The position numbers and the translations under genes are program-made. DNA of 64,000 bases from assembly GCA_037349105.1 (NCBI GenBank), contig JAYJMM010000123.1:1984001-2048000 (forward strand). Reading direction: 5' to 3'. The number at the start of each line of letters is the position of its first letter. Position 1 is the first letter of the stretch. Source of the DNA: Limnomonas spitsbergensis (Eukaryota; Chlorophyta; Chlorophyceae; Chlamydomonadales). The notes below the pieces were generated by a model, which saw only the letters and a program-made list of their open reading frames with translations, ran no database searches and was not told the origin of the DNA. Shown here piece by piece: positions 38,901 to 48,900 of this stretch.

Positions 38901-40159
38901 CCCCTCTTCATGTCCTCAACCTGCCAGTGAGCCAAGCGCTAGCTCGCAGCATGTAACTCATACCCTCACGTTTATGAGGACCTTGCTCCTACTCCCCCTA
39001 TTCTTATCCCTCCTCTGACCCCTGTCTTTGCATTTGTGAGCACTCACCTTTGCATTTAAGAGCACACACCTTTGCATTTGAGAGTAGGACCTGGCTTTCT
39101 ACAAGCTCTTTGAAGAGAACGTGCTCCAACCCGGCAAAGGTGATGTGGATCCACTGGAGGTTGGGGAGCTTGCTCCAGATGGCCTGAGTAGAGGAAGCAA
39201 TTTGAGCCATAATTTAATGAAGTATTCGCTACCGGTATGAACATAAAAACAATTGAGGTACAAACACAAGCTTGGGAAAGGGCAGAAATTCCGTCCATAG
39301 AAATATAAGGTCAGGATTCCCCTTGCCCCACACCACGCACAGTCAACTGCTGCACACGTATTAATTTCCAGGCACACATCCATAGCATTTGAAGCCTGGA
39401 AGGGTATACTAGGGGGCGTGCGTGGTGAAGGTATGAAAGGTGTTACTACACTGCCCATGCCATCATAAAGCCCTTTTCGAAATGGCCAGGAAGAGCGGAC
39501 CAGTAGGAAAACTTGGAAGAGAAACTACACTGAAAACATGAAATTGGCCTCCCCGGTGGAGTCTTAAAAACTCCTTACCTCACCCTCAGCCTCAATTTCT
39601 CACTTGAGGATGAAGATACTGCGAATAAGGTATTCATCCTGTCCCCAAAACAATTAATCACCACCCTTCAAACATTTGGGCATGGACGTGGGCGTGGGCT
39701 TTTATGCCACTACGAAGTTAGGCACATCAGTTTCAAGGATCAGAAATATCCAAACTCAACGACTAAGCCTCATTTGCTAATATCTCTTACAATGGAACCT
39801 TGCAGAGCTTGGATGTTTGCATGCAGTAGCAGTGCCCATGTGCAGTGCCCATGCAAGTTCCCCATGCAGGTGCCACTGCAGTGCCCATGCAAGCTCTGCC
39901 CATGCCCACGTCATCGTCCACTGGATGCGTGCGGGGTACGCACCTGGATATCTTCACGCGTGCCTTGGTTCTCTGCGACGCCGCAATTCAGAACCACGGT
40001 GATCGATCTCCACTGTTCGTCGCTCAGGTGGTCGAAGTCAGACCCCTTGCCAACGCACACCACGTCAACGTTATCGGGCAAGTAGGACAGCTGCGCAAGC
40101 TCCGGGCTGGACTTGCCGGCGACGACGAGCATACTGATCTTGGTGGGAGCAACCGACAT
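32901..40159 (-). CDS. D-isomer-specific 2-hydroxyacid dehydrogenase, copy 2
   Basis: Tandem paralogue of the gene at 23516-29812. Exons: 39944-40159, 39070-39183, 36257-36370, 35725-35762, 34733-34841, 34193-34382, 33407-33581, 32901-32955; 336 residues, all phases consistent. It keeps every catalytic feature: [24 protein letters not shown] with the catalytic Arg, DVFEEEPLP with the Glu, TPHCAD with the His, and the ending [15 protein letters not shown]. Two residues are missing in exon 1 relative to copy 1 (KGSDFDHL versus [10 protein letters not shown]). Upstream of the ATG at 40159 the frame meets an in-frame TAA, and the site matching copy 1's upstream ATG reads ACG. Copy 2 therefore has no N-terminal extension and should be cytosolic. 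Divergence is at the paralogue level and no disabling change was seen. Confidence 0.9.
34383..34545 (-). repeat. Acceptor-containing repeat before exon 6 (copy 2)
   Basis: A shorter version, about two units, of the array at 25075-25390. It shows the same sense-strand 'GGATC(C/T)GCAG-GATC' junction copies and the same 'tctcacacgtgagatcca' spacer. Confidence 0.75.
34860..34925. repeat. 32-bp direct duplication
   Basis: Unit ggcggggtagcaagaagctt plus cagaagccgt, two copies, just upstream (sense) of exon 5 of dehydrogenase copy 2. Confidence 0.8.
35830..36130. repeat. CA-rich microsatellites
   Basis: (ac)n runs near 35830-35885 and a mixed C-run/(ca)n tract at 36078-36130, in the intron between exons 3 and 4 of copy 2. 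Confidence 0.9.
36371..38395 (-). repeat. 74-bp splice-acceptor-containing satellite before exon 3 (copy 2)
   Basis: About 27 tandem copies of a 74-bp unit abut exon 3. In the sense direction each unit reads pyrimidine-rich sequence, then GCCCCCAG followed by GGC(A/G)TGTACA. That is the exon-3 acceptor plus about the first ten exon bases. A 670-bp higher-order block is repeated (36646 onward equals 37316 onward). No unit has a stop in any minus frame, so all three frames are open for about 2 kb. The resulting frames of 656-728 codons are repeat artefacts. Confidence 0.95.
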
Positions 40160-40271
40160 GTTGACGACCACGTTGTCGCTTTAAGCTGCGTTTGGCGTCG
40201 CACTGTGGCGATCGTTTGTCCACGTAGAAGAAGGAGATACTTTGGCACAGCTGTAGCTGTCACAGAACGCG

Positions 40272-40283
40272 CTTATATATAGG
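40272..40283 (-). promoter_or_regulatory. TATA box of dehydrogenase copy 2
   Basis: Sense-strand TATATATAAGC lies about 115 nt upstream of the ATG at 40159. The matching region of copy 1 lacks it and is open reading frame instead. Confidence 0.5.
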
Positions 40284-40837
40284 TTTATAACGGGCTTGTC
40301 TCTTTCTTTGCGAGCTGAAAGAGACTGCTCTTGGCATGTCACAGGACGTGGGGGCACACACGGAGGGACAGATTATGCACCAAATCACGTCCATACTTCA
40401 ACCGTGACTGATCTGATGGTAAATCATGGACGAGGCCGGTTGCTGCTGTGACATCGATCGACACTTGGAGCCATTTAGGGTGAGCAGGGCCCACATGTGT
40501 AGCATCAATAACGTATGGCCATTTACAACACAGTCAACCACAGGCCCTCGTGTAAGAGACATACCGGTATGCAGCCTCTAGTTGTCCTTATAGTTTGCTT
40601 GCTTGCATGGCACTCCTCGCATGGTGTGCGCCCCAGCCTGCACCATCCTGAACTGACACCATCCTGCCTGCCCCAGCAGGCTGGTATCATGGCGCAATAA
40701 GCCCTACAGGGAGCAGCTTTCACTAGTACGGCCAAGGGCATGGACTGTTGCCTCTGGGTAAATTTGATCGGGTGACCTTCAAGCTCCTGAACCACGCAGC
40801 CCCTTTGACAACGAAGGGTTCATGGGAGTGCCACTCT

Positions 40838-41125
40838 GTGGTAGCTTTCTTCGTGGCTTAGTCGCTTGGAGGTCGGGGCTTATTTTCTCTTACTTCCCAC
40901 CCCCCTAACCATATGTGTGTCCCTTCACTTTGTTTACTCTTTCCGGGCTTCCTGACCTTCTGTCGGGTTAGTTTCTTCCCTCTTTACCTTGAGGGCTAGG
41001 ATCCAGACGGGCTGGTATTTTCTCTCCTTTTTACGCCTGTTCTTCACTTTATGTTCCTCCTGACCAGACAGTCGGGCGCCCATGCGGCCGAGCCTTTCCA
41101 GCATGGCCCAGAGGTGTAATGTCAT
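40838..41125 (+). mobile_element. Dispersed repeat, left copy
   Basis: About 290 bp similar to 44704-45122. Shared blocks are 'gtggtagctttc', 'gaggtcggggct', 'gagggctaggatc(c/t)', 'agtcgggcgcccatgcggcc' and 'agaggtgtaatgtca'. The 'tggcttagtcg' stretch resembles a tRNA-type A box, which would fit a SINE. No coding capacity was seen, and the class is uncertain. Confidence 0.55.
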
Positions 41126-41641
41126 TGACATATGGGGACAGCATCCCACGTGTTCAGGAGGTAGAGGGACCCCAGTCCTATAATTTATTCGCACACATCC
41201 CAGCAGAGGGGAAATAGGGCTTTGCAAGAGAGCGATTGAAATTCGGTACATATTTGCTTATGACTTCATTAGATTGGCTGATGAAGGTGACAGTGTGACA
41301 CTGTTATCACACTTGGCACCGGAGTTTCCTGCAGTTGCCATATCAGCTAATCAATTATCACTTTTTTGCTCCGGATATGTGGATGGTGTGACAAATAGGT
41401 TCGGCAACATTCAGCCATCTGAGATACATGCTGGAAATGAGTTGCAATACAGGACTGTGGTAGTTTGGGGGTAGTTGGTGTGATGTACACCCTGGACACG
41501 TGTCAATCCTCTTGCTTGTTTTGGGTTTGATTTTTGATCAAATTCGGTTGGCAGTCAATCGATTAAAAGAGCTGTTGGTGCATTTGGTACACGAGTCACC
41601 AAACCAATAGAGGAATTAAGTGAAGCCTTTCGTTCCGCTCT

Positions 41642-41646
41642 TTACA
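41642..41646 (-). terminator. Poly(A) signal of the LHCII gene
   Basis: TGTAA on the minus strand about 70 nt after the stop at 41715. Confidence 0.5.
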
Positions 41647-41714
41647 AAAAGCAGAACATTCTGGTACTCGTAACTACTCTTATAATCTCGCAATTAAGGG
41701 TACATGCCATGATC

Positions 41715-42359
41715 TCAAGCTGCAGCACTTGCTACTTGAGATAAACATCGGGAAATTCTGGCAAATACCAGATAAGAAGATATCCAGGGGTGGCACACAT
41801 TATGCACTGGGGTGAACTTGGTGTTGTAGATGAAGGCATTGTTGGCAACGGGGTCAGCCAGGTGGATGGTCAAGTTCTCCAGGGGTCCCTTTCCGGTCAC
41901 AATGGCCTGCACGTAGAAGCCCAGCATGGAGAACATGGCGAGATGTCCGTTCTTGATCTCCTTGACCTTCAGCTCAGCGAAGGTGTCAGGGTCGTCAGCC
42001 AGGCCCAAGGGGTCGAAAGGGCCACCGGGGTACAGGGTATCCAGGTCTTCAAGGCCAACAGACTCAGCGGCACCACCAGCACGGAAGGCCTCGGCCTGTC
42101 CCATTAGGATGACCTGGCAGGCCACAATGGCAACGATGGACTGGGCATGGATCAGGCTGGACTGGCCCAGGTAGTCGAGACCGCCGTCTGCAAAGATCTG
42201 GGCACCGGCCTTGAACCAGACGGGCTGGGCGTTGGGGGATTGGTCCAGCTCGGGGACGAGGCAGCCCAGAGCGCCAAGCATGGCCCAGCGGGCGTGAATG
42301 ACCTCGGTAGTGTGGTACCTGGAGAAGGTTTCGGGGTCCGCCGACAGACCAGCGGTGTC
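41715..42359 (-). CDS. LHCBM: Major LHCII chlorophyll a/b-binding protein, large 3' exon
   Basis: Antenna protein of photosystem II in the thylakoid membrane; this exon holds most of the mature protein. It opens at a CGCAG acceptor with [19 protein letters not shown]. Then come [18 protein letters not shown] (helix 1 with chlorophyll ligands), [39 protein letters not shown] (helix 2), [40 protein letters not shown] (helix 3) and [19 protein letters not shown]. The usual family ending falls right after KFTP. Here the frame runs on for about 28 residues to a TGA, unless CCA/gtgcat acts as a donor. The phase-0 start requires an upstream exon ending in G-D-Y-G-W. That exon exists, but on the opposite strand at 42887-42973. 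No minus-strand partner was found. Confidence 0.85.
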   Translation of the reverse strand, partial: DTAGLSADPETFSRYHTTEVIHARWAMLGALGCLVPELDQSPNAQPVWFKAGAQIFADGGLDYLGQSSLIHAQSIVAIVACQVILMGQAEAFRAGGAAESVGLEDLDTLYPGGPFDPLGLADDPDTFAELKVKEIKNGHLAMFSMLGFYVQAIVTGKGPLENLTIHLADPVANNAFIYNTKFTPVHNVCHPWISSYLVFARISRCLSQVASAAA

Positions 42360-42886
42360 CTGCGGATGACAGGAGATACGGGGTACAGATTTAAAGCCTG
42401 ATCCATCTGCCCTGCCTCACTTTACATGCCCCTGCCACTAGTCCACTACCCTGACCACGCTCCAGCCTCTGTACCTACTCATGTTGCCGTGGCTTCATAG
42501 TGATATGCCCTGCCTTTGTCCACAATCCACATGCCCCTGCCACTACCCCAGCCTCTGTCCCTGTCCCCGCCCCTGCCCCTGCAGCACGCTTGTACATCCA
42601 TATGGCCTGTCTTGGTCCAGTATCCCCTACCTGCCACCACAGCAGCATGCGTCCCAGCCCCTCTCTATCCCTGTCCCTGTGGCACGCCTGCTGATCTATC
42701 TGCCCTACCTTCTTCATACAAATGCCTACGCCACTACCCTAGCCCATGTCCCAGCCCCTCTTCCTGTCCTTGTGTCCTGTACCTGATAGTCCATCCATCC
42801 TCGATCTGCTTCCATATGCCCCCGTCACACTCATAATGCTCCTAACTTCTAATTCTTACACTGTCACTCCCCCTCTCTCACAGTAG

Positions 42887-42973
42887 TATGGTCCTGAGCG
42901 GTCCCTGTTCCTGGGCCCCTTCACGGCCTCCCCATCATACCTGACCGGAGAATTCCCTGGCGACTACGGCTGG
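42887..42973 (+). CDS. LHCBM: Orphan LHCII exon 2, inverted relative to exon 3
   Basis: Twenty-nine codons beginning [12 protein letters not shown], continuing [10 protein letters not shown] and ending FPGDYGW, followed by a donor gtaggt. This is the conserved segment just before [12 protein letters not shown] in LHCII. A pyrimidine-rich tract and cagtag acceptor precede it on the plus strand. Its natural partner exon is on the minus strand 528 bp to the left. No exon encoding DTAGLSADP was seen downstream on the plus strand, and no transit-peptide exon was recognised. The sequence has no stop or frameshift, so the rearrangement is recent or is an assembly error. Confidence 0.8.
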
Positions 42974-43429
42974 GTAGGTGCTTCGCAAACTCAGTCTGCA
43001 TGCATGAACAGCATTCAGGGCACATGCTACTCTATAAGTACCTGGATTTATATCGAGAATCTCCAGCAGGCCTTGTGGGAGATCCTGCAATCACCCTGTG
43101 ACCTGTTTTCTGCATGGTGGCTAACTAATGCATGGGTTACTTCGTCCAAAATGAGCCAGGTAGCTTACCAGTAGGTCACTGATTGATATGCTGCGGTACC
43201 TGACCATTCCATAGCTGCGGATCTAACACACAATCTTCGTCTCCCATAATGAACTGATTTTGGCATGAGAAGGCAATCACTATCACTTCAGTGTCATTGC
43301 TCCCCGGTCGGTTGACAGGGCGGTTCACAGCCAAGGTACTGCACTTTAATCGCAGTCGGATATTGTCACGACCAGAGACTCTCTGGTCACGACCTGGTGA
43401 GGGCGCTTCGTATCTCCATGATTACCGAA

Positions 43430-44060
43430 ATGTACACCAGTTTGCACAATGCAGCTCACCTTGCAATCCTGCCATGTGTCCACTGGATCCTTGAGAGTAG
43501 CAGAAATGTGTGGGGTCGGGGTGAGTGGGTGCACGGGTGTGTGTCAAAATGTATCGTTGCATGGTTGGCCTAACCCCTAATGAATGACTCCGGTTCATCA
43601 GGGGTTAGGCCAACCATGCAACCATGCATTCTGACACAGAACCATGCCCCCACCCCACCACACACATCTCTGCTACTCTCAAGGACACAGAGGACACATG
43701 GCATGATTGCAAGGTTAGCCGCATTGTGCAAACTGGTGTACATTCGTTCATAAGGGGTTAGGCCAACCATGCAACCATGCATTCTGACACAGAACCATGC
43801 CCCCACCCCACCACACACATCTCTGCTACTCTCAAGGACACAGAGGACACATGGCATGATTGCAAGGTTAGCCGCATTGTGCAAACTGGTGTACATTCGT
43901 TCATAAGGGGTTAGGCCAACCATGCAACCATGCATTGTAACACACACCCATGACCCCACCCCCATGACACACATCTTTGTTACTCTCAAGGACCCAGTAG
44001 ACGCGGGGCATGATTGCAAGGTGAGCTGCATTGTGCAAACTGGTGTACCCGCAATACAAA
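43430..44060. repeat. Foldback inverted repeat plus 153-bp direct repeats
   Basis: The segment 43430-43580 is an inverted copy of 43601-43746, about 85-90% similar, with about 20 bp between the arms. Further direct copies follow, starting at 43754 and 43907, each step being 153 bp. The 'ggggttaggccaaccatgca' block marks every unit. Open frames here (237 codons on the minus strand) come from the repeat. Confidence 0.9.
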
Positions 44061-44703
44061 TTTCAACGCGATGTAATAGTGCTATGCCTCCCTTGAACCA
44101 TACCATGTCATTGCCCCACATTTCTTCACACAAGCATCTATGGACCTGAAATTGACATGAACGCCAACGGCTCAAGTAATTGCAGGTTTCCAGCCTTGAA
44201 GTCCACAAAAATTTAGGGGGAACACGAGGGGGGAACGGTATGCTCAGGGGGACGTTGTTGCCAACAATAGGCAGCTGCTTCAACTGATTTGCAAGCTCTT
44301 CCCACTCAGAAATATTATTTGCTTGTTAATGCAGCTGACAATCAGGTGAAGGATGGGGGAGAATAAGGTGGGGAATGGTGATCGGGAAGGGAGGGGAGAG
44401 GGGGGTGCATGAGAAATGGAGAAACGGTATAATTCTGATTTGTGACTGAGAAAGCCACGTTCTACTGGGCTCAGGTTGCGGCTTGGCGCCATCAGCACAG
44501 CTGCCATTCGGGCAGGCGCAGCGGTCAACAACGTGGGCAAGGGGAGACGGAGAGCATGTGGAGGACTCAATACATGCTTGCTACCAATGCCCCAACGTGC
44601 AAGATCACCTTCAGGAGCAGGGATGGGCAGGACCCCCAGATGGTGCTAGAGACTTCCACGCTTTGTATTATGGTAGGCTAGGGTGGAATGCTCTAACTTT
44701 TGT

Positions 44704-45122
44704 GGAGGATGTGGTAGCTTTCGTTGAGGCTTAGTCGTTTTAGAGGTCGGGGCTCCCTTTCTCTTTTCACTTTTATCCGCCCAGCCTTTTCAAAAAATCA
44801 AAAAACAAAAATAATAATAAATGAACTTATTAAAGAAAAGAAAAAAGTATTGCTAAAAGTTCCTCACCCGCCCTCCTATTTCCGAGTTTTCCTGGCTGTC
44901 TGCCTAGTACGCTGGCTTCTTTCTCTTTGTTGAGGGCTAGGATCTGGACGGCCTTGAGTTTCGTCACTTTTGGGGAGGGGGAGGTCTTATCATCTTTTTC
45001 CTTCTCCTTTTTCCGTCTGTTCCTTTTCTCATGCCTTAAGTTTCTTTTCCTACCAACCGCACAGTCGGGCGCCCATGCGGCCGAGGTTTTACAGCATGGC
45101 CTAGAGGTGTAATGTCAGTGAT
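44704..45122 (+). mobile_element. Dispersed repeat, right copy
   Basis: Diverged copy of 40838-41125 in the same orientation, with an extra AT-rich insertion of about 130 bp near 44800-44860. The two copies bracket the broken LHCII locus. Confidence 0.55.
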
Positions 45123-45354
45123 TGGGTGCAGGTGGCGGGGGGTAGGTGGGTTACGCAGTGTGGTTTCACATTTTTGGGTATGTTTGGGGTTCTCGCTCTT
45201 ATTACTGCCCCGCCCTCTTTAGGATCGCAGTGTTTGCGTCGAAATTGCTGGCCAGATTCCAGCGCCGCCTTGGTCTGTCACTGTAGGGGCCCAGAACACA
45301 ACCAATGCCGCCCTGTATAGTTCTTGGGTATGTCAATGACGTTACACCTCTGGG
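45102..45354. mobile_element. Short element with inverted ends
   Basis: 'gcctagaggtgtaatgtcag' at the left end is matched by 'ttacacctctgggc' preceded by 'atgtcaatgacg' at the right end, in inverted orientation, about 250 bp apart. No coding capacity. It may be a MITE-like remnant or two opposed ends of the dispersed repeat. Confidence 0.4.
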
Positions 45355-45936
45355 CTCTGCTCAAAAAAGGCTTGGGTATATGGACTAGAGTTCAAGATTT
45401 TCGACATCTGAGCACCCTGAACCTCGCCTCTTGGGTCAATCAGGAGGTTTAGGGCAAGACTTCTGTGATAGCACTTACGGTAATTACTCGCATGATATCA
45501 CAGACATATGTCCCGGGCGCCTCCTCAAACAATGTTCGTCGTCAAGGCATGGAATCTAAACAACATCAAATGCAGCATTTCTGAACGTCTGGTTTACATG
45601 TCACAAGCATGCATATCAATATACCATAGGCTATCACAAAGACATTATAGTAGTTGAGCCTTGCAATTATTAACAGATTGACACCTACCGGTACATGGAA
45701 GTGTCAGGCAGTGGCTGCAACATGGTCTATATTATCGCCATTATTTAGTACAGCGTCCACCTTGCATCCACCCTCAGTTTTTGCAATACTCACATCCCTC
45801 CCTTACCTCCCTCGCAAAAACAAGATCCCCTCAATCCACGCCATAGCTTGGGCAGCCCCTCTCTCAACACAGGCAGTAACAGCAGCAGTAACAGTAGCAG
45901 CAACACTAGCATCAGCAGTAGCAGTAGCAGCAACCA

Positions 45937-48900
45937 CTACTTGCCCTCAGGTCTCACAAGCACGCCCGCCGCCAAGCACCACTCGAGAAACGACGGGTCC
46001 TGCGGCGGCCCACCCGGCAGCGGAAGCATCCCCTTTTGCAACGCCATCAGCTCGTTGACCGGTGCCAAACGCGTTAGCCCTGGGTGCAGCGCCTCCACAT
46101 CCTCCAACCTGTCACGTCCAGCCGGGAACAACCGCGCCTGCAGCTCCGTCAGGCCGGCGGCAGCGCCTACCACACGCATCTCTGGCGCCGGCCACGAGCC
46201 GTACGCATTTGCGATGACCAGCGACCTCAGTGCCCGCAGCGCCGCGGGCGACAAGGCTCCCTCAGCTGATGCTGACGAGCAGCCCGGGGCGGGCACCAAG
46301 AGCACAGAGCTGCCGCAGTCCAGCAGCAGCACGTCCTCCGGACGGCCGCTTACCGTGGGAGCGGCCCCCGCTCCCGCTCGTGCTCCCGACCCCGCAGGAG
46401 CAGGCCCAGCGGCGGCGGTGGCTACACGCTGGCGCTGCACCAGAAGGTCCACTGGTGGCAGCTCGCGCATCCTGCCGGCCGCACCGTCGGCCTGCCACGC
46501 AAGCAGCCGGGGCAGCACCATGCGCAGCGTGACGCTGCAGCCCGCCGAGAGCAGCAGGTTCATGGCCAGCAGCCGCGAGTCAGCATTAAGCCGCGCCCAC
46601 TCGGGCGTTGCCTGTGGGGCCGGGCCGAGCATGGTGCCGCGCTGCAGCTGGTACAGCGCCTGGGCCAGTGCCGTCAGCTCCGAGGGCCATTGCCGTGCCC
46701 TGCAGCCCGCAATGCAGGTGTTGTTGCATGTGATGTTGCATGAGCTGTTGCGAGGGCTTGGTAGCCCAGTGTGTTTCAGGGCTTCAATTGCATAAATCAG
46801 GGTTAAGAGTTTAGGGTTAAAGAATCAGAACCCAGGGTGTGGAGCACCACAAACCCTCAAAGACTCCTGAGCTTTGAGCCCAGACAGGCCAGTGGATCAC
46901 ACCACCCACCTGCGTGCGCCCAGGCCCAGTACACCCTTGGACAGCTGTACATCACTGCCGCATCGTGAGGCGATCAACGTCAGCTGCGCACGGAGGGAGT
47001 ACCTGAGCGACAAATAGACACACACACAAGAGATGACAGGGATTTCGGCAGGGCACAGGACTTCATGAGAGGCAAGCACACTCATGCAGAAAAGAGATGG
47101 AGGTCTCAGGTCGGGGCAGAAGAGGTGGATTCAATCAAAGAAGCAAAACGAGAGGCCCAGGCCTCCTTCTTTTGCTGCCACTTGGAGTTTGACAGGCAGG
47201 TTAAAAGGACAGAGGCTGGCATAACAGTCAAAAGTAACCTGAGGTGATGCGACGCATGGTGAGGTTTAGAAAGAAAGAATACAACTGAACCCCCAAATAG
47301 GGGAGAAATGCTGTTGAGCCCGTACTTACGTACCGGCAGTCAACTGTCAAGTACAAGCTTGAGATGCTATTTACAGTTTGTGTAACCGTGTAGACTGCAG
47401 ACTGCAGAGCCATGCCCAACCAGGCCCAACCTAGCAACCAGACAGAGCTAGGTTGGGCCTAGCTCCTGGTAAGTGGGTCGTGTGCAATCAAGTAGCCCTG
47501 TCTATGTATGGTCGCAGTGAACCAGTGGTTGGACCCTGTGTGTTCTAGTGGCTCTCTCCTCTCGGTCTTCACCCTTCCGCTAGGCCTGCTGATCTTCGGA
47601 GGAAGCCCAGAAACGAGTAAAAGACACGAGCGGTCGCAGGCAGGGATCCTCATGCGCTGGTATGGGACAACGGAAACGCTCAAGCTGTACCAACAGCAGC
47701 CAGATATATTTCCCCAATTCCCCCCTACAAGGCCACCTTTGCCGCCCAGGGCCTGATTGGAACCAAACCTGGGCCGTCCTACGGCCGGCGGGCCGAGCAG
47801 CATGGCTCGTCACACCTGGCGTCTCCGGCTTACAGCCGGAGTGCAGCAGCTGTGTAGCTGAGTCATGCAGAAAGAAAGACTGGTCAGCAGGACTCTCGTC
47901 TGAACTCATCAGGCTTGGCTGGGACACTCAGCGCTCCCGCCTTCCTCCCGCCCAGGACCACCTTCTTACCCGGCACCCCAGCAGCAGCAGTAGCAGCATC
48001 ACCAGTGCCAACATCAGCAGTGCGCTCACCTGAACTCGTCTGCCTTGGCCGTGTCCCACAGCGCCCCCGCCTTCTTTGCGTCCAGTACCGCCTTCTTAGC
48101 CAGCACCACTGCAGCTGCGGCGCCGTTGACGCTCAGCAGGTACTCTCGGAGGTGAGACACGACAGGCAGCCGCCTCGTGGTGATCCGTTGCACAAGGCGC
48201 CCACCAATCGAGTGGTCGATGAATTGCAAGATGACCTGCAGGGGTAGGGAGGGGGGGAGTGAGGCACGGCCGGCAGTAATGTGTTGAACACAAGACCTCC
48301 ACTGATTGAATGGTCAATGAAGTGCAAGATGACCTGCAGGGGGAGAGGGGGGAGAGGGGGGATGACGGGCAATAATGCGCTTCACTTTGTGCACACCAAT
48401 GAGATGGCTGATGAACTGCAGGGGGAGGGGAAAGGGGGGGAGGTGAGACACGACGGGCAGCCGGCTAGCAGTAATACACTGCACCAACACGACGGGCAGC
48501 CGGCTAGCAGTAATACACTGCACCAACACGGCGGGCAGCCGGCTAGCAGTAATACACTGCACCAACAAGGCGGGCAGCCGGCTAGAATGTAATACACTGC
48601 ACCAACACGACGGGCAGCCGGCTAGCAGAAATACACTGCACCAACACGACGGGCAGCCGGCTAGCAGTAATACACTGCATCAACACGACGGGCAGCCGGC
48701 TAGCAGTAATACACTGCACCAAGCGCCCACCAAGGGAATGGTTGATGAATTGCAAAATGAACTGCAAGGGGGGGGGCTAGTGGGAGGTGAGACACGACCG
48801 GCAGACGGCGCGTCGTGGTACGCTGCTCCAGGTGCTCACCGATGGAGCGTCCAATAGCCTGAAAGATGCTTTGCAGGGAGGTGTGTGTGTGTCTTGATTG

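Noticed and set aside
43570..44283. 237-codon minus frame with internal repeats
   Set aside because: Runs through the 153-bp repeats; no family features and no splice support.
44280..44570. Minus-strand M-A-A-V-L-M-A-P as the missing LHCII first exon
   Set aside because: Only the first residues resemble an algal antenna presequence; what follows does not, and there is no donor leading to Y-G-P-E-R.
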